A stretch of DNA of 11,360 nt from Clostridia bacterium (lineage in GTDB: Bacteria; Bacillota_A; Clostridia; Christensenellales; Borkfalkiaceae), in NCBI GenBank assembly GCA_017462425.1, contig JAFTRD010000179.1, positions 1-11,360 of the forward strand. The letters run 5' to 3'. Position numbers and translations under genes: made by a program. This document shows, one piece after another, positions 5,601-11,360 of this stretch (position 1 is the stretch's first letter; each line of letters begins with the position of its first letter). The notes under the pieces were generated by a model. The model did not search any database and was not told the DNA's origin. It worked only from the letters and a program-made list of their open reading frames with translations.

Positions 5601-6320
5601 TTAATCCTTTTTCTTCCTTTTTATTACCACGGTGTAATGCTCTTCTCCCGACAAAAGGCGCTTGATGTTTTCCTTATGCGCTACCCACGTTAATACGTTG
5701 AGTAGGAGAATAAGCGCATACAGCGCAATGACGTAACCGCCGGTAAGGCTGTTAACGTAGCGCAGATAGAACACCGTACCCTGCCAAATGGAAAAGCCGG
5801 TAACACCCAACAAAGACCCCATAGAACCCCAATAGGTAAATGCGATATACAGTACGACCAGAATGAGAAGCCCCAACCCCACCAAGAGGAAATAAGGCTG
5901 TTCGCAACCCATGCAAAGCCAGAAAAGTCCGAGCGTGGAGGCAATGCCTTTACCGCCCTTGAAATGCATGAAACAGGGAAAGATGTGTCCGATAATTACG
6001 CATACGCCACAGAGATATCGGGTAAAATCGCTGATTAGCACCTGCGTTCCTTCAAAGTAAAATCCACGGAAGATAAAATAACTGATAACCGCAGGAATAC
6101 CGCCCTTGAAAGCGTCCAGAAAAAAGGTTAACAGTCCTATTTTCCAACCGAAGGTACGGAACATATTCATCGTGCCGGGATTGCCGCTGCCCTCCTTACG
6201 GATGTCTTGGCGTTTTATTTTGGATACGAGGGTTGCAAAATTAATGCTGCCGATCAGGTAACATACCGCCGCCATTAAGACGAACCAGTACCAAAGATTG
6301 GAGAGCGACAGTTCTTGCAT
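5601..6320 (-). CDS. plsY: Glycerol-3-phosphate acyltransferase PlsY (acyl-phosphate dependent)
   Basis: Membrane enzyme that transfers an acyl group from acyl-phosphate to sn-glycerol-3-phosphate, the first committed step of phospholipid synthesis. The 239 residues include several membrane segments and all three family motifs: GSGNPGTMN (residues 44-52), GHIFPCFMHFKGGKG (111-125) and HKENIKRLLSGEE near the C-terminus. LDAFKGG (68-74) is also typical. It is longer than the usual 200 or so residues because of extended loops and a basic tail. ATG 6320 lies 2 nt after the der stop codon, so the two are cotranscribed and probably translationally coupled. The der-plsY pairing is common in Clostridia. 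Confidence 0.95.
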   Translation of the reverse strand: MQELSLSNLWYWFVLMAAVCYLIGSINFATLVSKIKRQDIRKEGSGNPGTMNMFRTFGWKIGLLTFFLDAFKGGIPAVISYFIFRGFYFEGTQVLISDFTRYLCGVCVIIGHIFPCFMHFKGGKGIASTLGLFWLCMGCEQPYFLLVGLGLLILVVLYIAFTYWGSMGSLLGVTGFSIWQGTVFYLRYVNSLTGGYVIALYALILLLNVLTWVAHKENIKRLLSGEEHYTVVIKRKKKD

Positions 6321-6322
6321 GA

Positions 6323-7639
6323 CTACTGCTCCTCCCCTTTTTTCTGACGGAGAATGAGCCGAATGGGCGTACCCGTGAAGTCGTAAGCGTCACGAATGGT
6401 GTTTTCGAGATAGCGCTCGTAGGAGAAATGCAATAAATTTTCGTCGTTGACGAAGAATACGAAGGTGGGCGGCGTGCCGCTTGCCTGCGTGGAATAGTAA
6501 AAACGCAGTCTTCTGCCGTTGTAGGACGGCGGTTCGTTGATGCGCACGGCGTCCATGATGAGGTCGTTCAGCTCACCGATGGAAACACGCTTGGTGGCGT
6601 TGGCGTATACCGTATCCGCCACTTCCAGCACTTTTTCCGCGCGTTGACCGGTTTTTGCGGAGATGTATACCGACTTGAAATAACTCATGAATTTCAAGTC
6701 CTCTTTAAGCCGTTCTTCAAAGCGGTTGATGGTATTGGTGTCCTTTTCCACCAAGTCCCACTTATTCATAACGATAACGGAGGGCTTGCCCTGTTCGTGC
6801 ACGTAGCCGATAATTTTGGTGTCCTGTTCGGTAAGACCCTGGGTGGCGTCCACTACCAGCACGCATACGTCGGCTCGGCGCACGGCGTCAAAGGCGCGAA
6901 GAACGGAATAGTATTCCACGTCGTCCTCTACGCTGCGCTTTTTGCGGATGCCCGCCGTATCGATGATGGTGTACGCCTTGCCGTTTCGCTCCAATCTCGT
7001 ATCGATAGCGTCACGGGTGGTGCCGGCGATATCGGTTACGATGGAACGCTCTGCGCCCAAAAGGCGGTTGACCAAAGAGGATTTTCCTGCGTTGGGCTTG
7101 CCGACGACGGCAATTTTCAGGGAGTCGGACTGTTCCGCCTCCAACCCGTCAAAGTACGCCACCGCTTCGTCGAGTACGTCGCCGATGCCCTGCGAATGTT
7201 CGGAGGAGACGGCAAACGGCTCGCCAAGACCCAAGGCGTAAAAATCGAACAGCTTATCCTGTGAAAAGTCGTCTATTTTATTGACGACCAGAATGACCGG
7301 TTTTTTACTGCGGCGGAGCTTTTCGGCAACGTCGTAATCGGAGGAGGTAAGCCCCTCTTTACCGTCCGTAAAGAACAGAATAACGTCGGCGGTTTCAATG
7401 GCTATTTCCGCCTGTTTTGCGATATGGCGCCACATGGTGTCGTCGCTTTTCAGCTCGATACCGCCCGTATCGACCATGGTGAAGTGTTTCCCCTGCCATT
7501 CTGCGTCGGCGTAAAGCCTGTCACGAGTGACGCCGGGACGGTTTTCGGTGATGGAAATTTTTCTGCCGGCTACTTTATTGAAGAACGTACTTTTTCCCAC
7601 GTTCGGTCTGCCGACGATTGCGATTAAGGGATATGCCAT
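6323..7639 (-). CDS. der: Ribosome assembly GTPase Der (EngA)
   Basis: Essential GTPase with two tandem G domains, required for maturation of the 50S subunit. Its 438 residues are normal for the family. G domain 1 has GRPNVGKS (residues 10-17), DTGG (57-60) and NKID (120-123). G domain 2 has GKPNAGKS (180-187), DTAG (227-230) and NKWD (292-295). The C-terminal part, from about residue 350, is the KH-like RNA-binding domain. ATG 7639 has AAAGGAGG about 12 nt upstream. The stop is TAG, which shows that TAG serves as a normal terminator codon in this genome. Its own promoter lies at 7686-7714. Confidence 0.97.
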   Translation of the reverse strand: MAYPLIAIVGRPNVGKSTFFNKVAGRKISITENRPGVTRDRLYADAEWQGKHFTMVDTGGIELKSDDTMWRHIAKQAEIAIETADVILFFTDGKEGLTSSDYDVAEKLRRSKKPVILVVNKIDDFSQDKLFDFYALGLGEPFAVSSEHSQGIGDVLDEAVAYFDGLEAEQSDSLKIAVVGKPNAGKSSLVNRLLGAERSIVTDIAGTTRDAIDTRLERNGKAYTIIDTAGIRKKRSVEDDVEYYSVLRAFDAVRRADVCVLVVDATQGLTEQDTKIIGYVHEQGKPSVIVMNKWDLVEKDTNTINRFEERLKEDLKFMSYFKSVYISAKTGQRAEKVLEVADTVYANATKRVSIGELNDLIMDAVRINEPPSYNGRRLRFYYSTQASGTPPTFVFFVNDENLLHFSYERYLENTIRDAYDFTGTPIRLILRQKKGEEQ

Positions 7640-7685
7640 AACTTTAGAACCCCTCCTTTATGTTTCTTGTTTTTTTTCGAATAAT

Positions 7686-7714
7686 ATTATAACCCAATTC
7701 AACGTGTTTGTAAA
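7686..7714 (-). promoter_or_regulatory. Sigma-A-type promoter of der-plsY
   Basis: On the minus strand TTTACA (7714-7709), a 17-bp spacer and TATAAT (7691-7686) match the housekeeping consensus at 11 of 12 positions. The promoter sits directly after the pyrR terminator and about 45 bp before the der start codon. Confidence 0.8.
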
Positions 7715-7715
7715 G

Positions 7716-7744
7716 AAAAAACGCTCCGCTTTATAAAAAGCGGA
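7716..7744 (-). terminator. Rho-independent terminator after pyrR
   Basis: On the minus strand an 8-bp perfect stem TCCGCTTT/AAAGCGGA (7744-7737, 7732-7725) with a 4-nt loop is followed by GCG and six T. It lies 6 nt after the pyrR stop and ends the pncB-to-pyrR unit. Confidence 0.85.
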
Positions 7745-7749
7745 AGCAA

Positions 7750-8271
7750 TTACGTTTTTAAAAAAATGCCGTTTTCCCCGTCTTTGTCGGTCAGCCTGAC
7801 TACGATTTTCTGCCCGTCCTCTGCAAAGACGTTTTTGCCAACGTAATCCGCCGCAAACGGAAGCTGGTGTTTGCCCCTGTCTGCCACGACCAAAAGCCGG
7901 ATACTTTTGGGTCTGCCAAGGGTTAAAACGGCGGAAATTGCCGCTCGCACCGTTCTGCCCATATAGAGAACGTCGTCGCATAAGATTACGTCTTTGCCGT
8001 CGAGGGGAAAATTGATAACGGTAAGTTTTTGGTCTAAATGCTCCGCCGACAGTAAATCGTCCCGATACAGCGTGACGTCCAGCGTACCCAGCGCAAGGCG
8101 CACGCCCTCGGTTTTTTCTATTTCTGATCGAACACGCTCCGCCACGGCAACGCCGTTGGATTGAATGCCCAAAAAGACGACGTTTTGCGTACCGCCGTTT
8201 TTTTCGAGCACCTCGTGCGAAAGACGGGTGAGGATTCTGTTGAGTTTTGCGCTGTCGGTGATTTCTTTCAT
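7750..8271 (-). CDS. pyrR: PyrR-type pyrimidine operon regulator / uracil phosphoribosyltransferase homologue
   Basis: 173-residue PyrR homologue. In the family it binds pyr mRNA in response to UMP or PRPP and often has uracil phosphoribosyltransferase activity. Family features are LGTLDVTLYRDDL (residues 61-73), the PRPP loop VILCDDVLYMGRT (95-107), and DRGKHQLPFAADYVGKN (131-147). Several positions differ from the pattern I know: Met for Thr in DDVLYTGRT, GIQSNG where GIKTRG is usual, and RGKHQLP where RGHRELP is usual. RNA regulation could be kept while catalysis is reduced; this is inference. The start overlaps the rluD stop (ATGA, 8268-8271). No pyr biosynthesis genes and no evident pyr attenuator lie in the window. 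Confidence 0.9.
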   Translation of the reverse strand: MKEITDSAKLNRILTRLSHEVLEKNGGTQNVVFLGIQSNGVAVAERVRSEIEKTEGVRLALGTLDVTLYRDDLLSAEHLDQKLTVINFPLDGKDVILCDDVLYMGRTVRAAISAVLTLGRPKSIRLLVVADRGKHQLPFAADYVGKNVFAEDGQKIVVRLTDKDGENGIFLKT

Positions 8272-9197
8272 TCTTCCTTCTCTTTTTTATCCAGAACGTT
8301 TAATATTTCAGTAAAATACGTCGGCAAGGGCGCCTCAAACGACATTTCTCGTTGGGTAACGGGATGGGTTAAAACCAGCTTTTTGGCGTGTAACAGCTGC
8401 CCGTTGAGTTTGAATTTCTGTTTTTTATACCCGTACACGGGATCTCCCACGACGGGATGAGAAATATGCTGCGCATGCACACGGATCTGGTGCGTTCTGC
8501 CCGTATAAAGCGAAAATTCACAGAGCGTATAGCCGCTTTTTTCGTAGCGTTTTAATACCCGATAATCACTGCGGGCAAACTTGCCTCTGCCCATAGGCAA
8601 TACCGCCATTTTTAATCGATCGGAAGGGTTTCTGCCGATATCCGTGGCAATCGTACCCTCGTCGGTTTTAACGATACCCTCCAAGAGCGCAACGTAGATA
8701 CGGCGGCAGGTTTTTTCGGCGATCTGGCGGGAAAGGTCTACGTGCGCCCTGTCGTTTTTTGCAACCACTAAAAGCCCCGAAGTGTCCTTGTCGATACGGT
8801 GCACGATACCCGGACGAATGACCCCGTTGATACCGCTTAACGAGTCGAGGTGATACAACAGGGCATTGACGAGCGTACCTGAAGTGTTGCCGTTGCCGGC
8901 GTGCACCGTCATACCCTGCGCCTTGTTTACCACGGCAATATCCCCGTCCTGATAAACGATATCCAACGGCAGATCTTCGGGGGTTGCCGAAAGCTCGACG
9001 GGTTCGGGTATGGTGAGAGCTACGGCAGCGCCCTTTTTGAGCGATTCACCGGCTTTTGCCGGTTTGCCGTCCACGAGCACGTGCCCCTCTTCAATGAGTT
9101 TTTTAATGGCGGAACGAGTGAACTCTTCCAAGCATGCGGTTAAAAAAACGTCTAACCGTTTACAGTTTTCTTCTACAATGAAAAAAAGTTCCTGCAT
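8268..9197 (-). CDS. rluD: RluA/RluD-family pseudouridine synthase
   Basis: Converts specific uridines of 23S rRNA to pseudouridine. Its 309 residues begin with an S4 RNA-binding domain (about 14-62: LDVFLTACLEEFTRSAIKKL, then VLVDGKPAKAGESLKKG). The catalytic domain carries HRIDKDTSGLLVVAK with the nucleophile Asp at 136, and GRTHQIRVH toward the C-terminus. ATG 9197 lies 8 nt after the lspA stop, and the 3' end overlaps pyrR by 4 nt. The order lspA-rluD-pyrR is the same as B. subtilis lspA-ylyB-pyrR. The exact target uridines cannot be read from sequence. Confidence 0.93.
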   Translation of the reverse strand: MQELFFIVEENCKRLDVFLTACLEEFTRSAIKKLIEEGHVLVDGKPAKAGESLKKGAAVALTIPEPVELSATPEDLPLDIVYQDGDIAVVNKAQGMTVHAGNGNTSGTLVNALLYHLDSLSGINGVIRPGIVHRIDKDTSGLLVVAKNDRAHVDLSRQIAEKTCRRIYVALLEGIVKTDEGTIATDIGRNPSDRLKMAVLPMGRGKFARSDYRVLKRYEKSGYTLCEFSLYTGRTHQIRVHAQHISHPVVGDPVYGYKKQKFKLNGQLLHAKKLVLTHPVTQREMSFEAPLPTYFTEILNVLDKKEKEE

Positions 9198-9205
9198 TTT
9201 TTTTC

Positions 9206-9784
9206 TTACGACTCCGCATCTTCTTCCGTTTTATCCGTAGCTTGCTCTTCTACGGAATTCTTTTTCTTTCCGATTAAGGGAAGAACGGCGTCTTCACCGA
9301 CGAACAATAGGCAAAAAAGCAGACAAACCCCGCCTATCGTAATGAAATAGTCGGCAAAATTGCATACGCCAAAGCCGATGCTGCTGATATCCATAAAGTC
9401 ACGCACGCCCTCGGCAATGAGGATACGGTCAACGAAGTTGCCGAACGCACCGCCCGCTACCACGCAGAGCAAAAAACGGTGCGGATTATACTGCTTTGGC
9501 AACCAATAAGCGCCGACGAGCAGCGCAATCATGACCGGTACGGTGAGCCAGGTGATGATATCCATTGCCAAGGGATTATCCGAAAGCCAGCTGAACGCCA
9601 TGCCCGAATTGTATTCGAGCGTGAGGTTCATAAACCAGGGAATAAATTTTATAACCTCGTGCTCCTCGATGAAAAACTCCGCCAAGCCTTTGGTGACGAG
9701 GTCTATGACCACGCAGATAAAAAACGCCAGCAGGCAGACGAGAAAAAATTTATTGTCTATAGCTTCTTTATTCCTCTTCAACAT
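9206..9784 (-). CDS. lspA: Lipoprotein signal peptidase (signal peptidase II)
   Basis: Membrane aspartic protease that removes signal peptides from diacylglyceryl-modified prolipoproteins. The 192 residues carry four hydrophobic segments and the conserved boxes DLVTKG (28-33), LEYNSGMAFS (57-66), GGAFGNFVDR (111-120, catalytic Asp 119) and FADY (143-146, catalytic Asp 145). An acidic tail of about 25 residues (EEQATDKTEEDAES) extends the usual 150-170 residue length. ATG 9784 overlaps the previous gene by 17 nt. No clear ribosome site is visible for this start, so translational coupling is likely. Confidence 0.95.
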   Translation of the reverse strand: MLKRNKEAIDNKFFLVCLLAFFICVVIDLVTKGLAEFFIEEHEVIKFIPWFMNLTLEYNSGMAFSWLSDNPLAMDIITWLTVPVMIALLVGAYWLPKQYNPHRFLLCVVAGGAFGNFVDRILIAEGVRDFMDISSIGFGVCNFADYFITIGGVCLLFCLLFVGEDAVLPLIGKKKNSVEEQATDKTEEDAES

Positions 9785-10253
9785 CGTCCATCAGTCCCAA
9801 TTCTTTGCATAAATTTTCCAGCTTTAAATTGGCGTCGGGATAGAGAATTTTATCCATATCCAGCTCCCCTTCGCCGTTCGTTTCCAACGCCTCGTCCAAT
9901 TTTTGGATATACGTATTAAATTCTTTTACGTCCGCTTCTGCGGGATACTTCTCGGCAAGAGCCGCCGCCAACGCACGGCAACGCTCTGCTAAGCGGTAAA
10001 CGCCGTCACGGCGGGCTTTTGCATAGGCATCGGCAGATTCACGTATTTCCTGCCCCTTCTGTTCGGCGGAAATAATGGCGGAGGCAACGTGCGAACGCTC
10101 GTATTCGTATATGGATAATTTGGCGGAAAGATCTCTGTTTTCTTCGGTAAGTTCGATAATGCGCTTGCGCTGGGAGGTGAGTACGCCCTCGTACTCCTGC
10201 TCTATGCGAGCAATAATTTTTTTCACCTTATCAGCGGTGTAAAACTTAAACAT
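9768..10253 (-). CDS. DivIVA-like coiled-coil protein
   Basis: 161 residues, almost all charged and helical. The stretch from VKKIIARIEQEYEGVL through ELTEENRDLSAKLSIYEYE to AIISAEQKGQEIRESADAYA resembles the body of DivIVA-family proteins: an N-terminal dimer segment, a break, then Ala/Glu-rich coils. The usual membrane-binding N-terminal motif of DivIVA is not evident. In B. subtilis divIVA lies a few genes upstream of lspA, so position supports the link. A role in cell pole, division or envelope placement is inference. It overlaps pncB by 8 nt upstream and lspA by 17 nt downstream. Confidence 0.65.
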   Translation of the reverse strand: MFKFYTADKVKKIIARIEQEYEGVLTSQRKRIIELTEENRDLSAKLSIYEYERSHVASAIISAEQKGQEIRESADAYAKARRDGVYRLAERCRALAAALAEKYPAEADVKEFNTYIQKLDEALETNGEGELDMDKILYPDANLKLENLCKELGLMDDVEEE

Positions 10254-11360
10254 TTTCTCTTGCCCCTTTCACTTCTTCCAACAATTTATCTTTGAGCGCC
10301 AAAAGCGACTCGCTTAAATCCACCTTGTATAAGTGCGGCATGACGAAACGGGTATATTCCTCCCAGAAAGAATTCATTTGCGCTTTAGCGTAATCGGAAA
10401 TTTCTTTCAACGTAGGGAACTCGTATACTCGTTTCCCACCCGTAACGACGGGAATTTGTAACGCACGGAGGGTATAGTTTTCCACGGTCATCATCTTCCA
10501 ACGTTCAATGGGATGACGCAGAGTAAGCGGCTGGCTTTCGTCAAAGCGTTCGCCACGTAAGGCAATGAGGTCGGCTACGGCTTTACCGCTTGCCTTATCG
10601 ATAATACGGTAAACCTGCTTGAAGGCAGGGTTGGTGATTTTTGCGGTATTATCGGAAATTTTGATTTTTGCTATTTCTCTATCCCCTTCGTATACGGCAA
10701 CCAATTTATACACGCCGCCGAGCGCAGGCATATCCTCGCTGGTAATCAGCTTGGTCCCTACGCCCCAGATATCTATTTTTGCGCCTTGGGATTTTAATGA
10801 TTCGATAGACGCTTCGTCCAAATCGCCCGAGGCGCAGATGAGGGCGTTTTCAAACCCTGCCGCATCGAGCATTTTGCGGGTTTTTTTGGAGAGATACGCC
10901 AAATCGCCGCTATCCAAACGAATTCCCTTGGGCGCATATCCCTTCTCTTTTAAATAACGAAAGGTTTTAATGGCGTTGGGTACGCCGCTGCGCAAAGTGT
11001 CGTAGGTATCCACCAGCAGCATACAGCTGTCGGGGAATGCGTCGGCGTACGCTTTAAAGGCGTCGTATTCCGTGGGGAAGTTCATAATCCAGCTATGCGC
11101 CATGGTGCCCGATACGGGTATGGAGAACATTTGTCCTGCCAGCACGTTGGACGTGGATCTACACCCGCCGATGACCGCCGCACGCGCGCCGTAAATGCCT
11201 GCATCCGGACCTTGCGCACGGCGGAGTCCGAATTCCATTACCGCATCCCCCTGCGCCGAACGGCAGATTTTAGAGGCTTTGGTGGCAATGAGCGTTTGGT
11301 GGTTGATAATATTCAAAAGCGCCGTTTCCAGAAACTGCGCCTGAATAACGGGCGCTTTGA
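10246..11360 (-). CDS. pncB: Nicotinate phosphoribosyltransferase, 5' end outside window
   Basis: Enzyme of NAD salvage (Preiss-Handler route) joining nicotinate with PRPP to form nicotinate mononucleotide. About 370 codons are present and the N-terminal 100 or so residues lie beyond base 11360. Visible family features are ATKASKICRSAQGD, EFGLRRAQGPDA, the GTMAHSW active-site region, LRSGVPNAIKTF, IRLDSGDLAYLSKKTRKMLD (phosphate and ribose binding) and WGVGTKLITSEDMPALGGVYKL. The TTG at 11316 is internal and not the start: the frame continues upstream with a family-like sequence (APVIQAQFLETALLNIINHQ). It is the first visible gene of the overlapping unit running to pyrR. Confidence 0.95.
   Translation of the reverse strand, partial: KAPVIQAQFLETALLNIINHQTLIATKASKICRSAQGDAVMEFGLRRAQGPDAGIYGARAAVIGGCRSTSNVLAGQMFSIPVSGTMAHSWIMNFPTEYDAFKAYADAFPDSCMLLVDTYDTLRSGVPNAIKTFRYLKEKGYAPKGIRLDSGDLAYLSKKTRKMLDAAGFENALICASGDLDEASIESLKSQGAKIDIWGVGTKLITSEDMPALGGVYKLVAVYEGDREIAKIKISDNTAKITNPAFKQVYRIIDKASGKAVADLIALRGERFDESQPLTLRHPIERWKMMTVENYTLRALQIPVVTGGKRVYEFPTLKEISDYAKAQMNSFWEEYTRFVMPHLYKVDLSESLLALKDKLLEEVKGARENV

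Noticed and set aside
6323..6325. TAG at the end of der as a recoded sense codon
   Set aside because: The protein is full length at this point, plsY starts 2 nt later, and readthrough would add only about 15 unrelated residues.

Overview
The window (about 11.4 kb) comes from the chromosome of an endospore-forming member of the Bacillota, most likely an anaerobic clostridial lineage. The support is the sporulation trio spoIIGA-sigE-sigG, a collagen-like protein of the spore-surface type behind a sigma-K-like promoter, and the Bacillus/Clostridium-type order lspA-rluD-pyrR. Strong GGAGG ribosome binding sites and GTG/TTG starts on sporulation genes fit this. I cannot name the species from the sequence.

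Layout, left to right. Bases 1-1128 (minus strand) hold a Na+/phosphate cotransporter that leaves the window at its 3' end and has one in-frame TAG at codon 50. Upstream of it are three TTACA motifs at exact 11-bp spacing, resembling a PhoP box. Diverging from it, 1337-2203 (plus) encodes a Cys-rich, 36-triplet collagen-like protein ending at a terminator shared with the convergent sigG. Minus strand 4679-2252 is spoIIGA-sigE-sigG: the protease that activates pro-sigma-E, pro-sigma-E itself, and forespore sigma-G.

The 921-bp gap between spoIIGA and plsY (4680-5600) contains no protein gene. Its right part (5538-5188, minus) is a complete tmRNA (ssrA) with promoter, tag reading frame (ADNNRLAYAA), tRNA-like ends and encoded CCA. 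Its left part (4869-5209) holds two near-identical 127-129 bp repeats. One begins inside the tmRNA T-loop, so the last 22 nt of tmRNA plus its terminator are duplicated. Bases 4998-5082 between the repeats hold a hairpin; 4751-4868 hold nothing I recognise beyond a possible plus-strand promoter; 4718-4750 is a terminator just before spoIIGA.

To the right, all on the minus strand, are two transcription units. The first reads pncB (nicotinate phosphoribosyltransferase, 5' end outside), a DivIVA-like coiled-coil gene, lspA, rluD and pyrR, with short overlaps, ending at a terminator. The second reads der-plsY from its own consensus-like promoter. These are housekeeping functions: NAD salvage, lipoprotein maturation, rRNA pseudouridylation, pyrimidine regulation, ribosome assembly and phospholipid synthesis. 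The observations most worth following up are the tmRNA-tail repeat, the amber codon in the transporter, and the phased motifs upstream of it.
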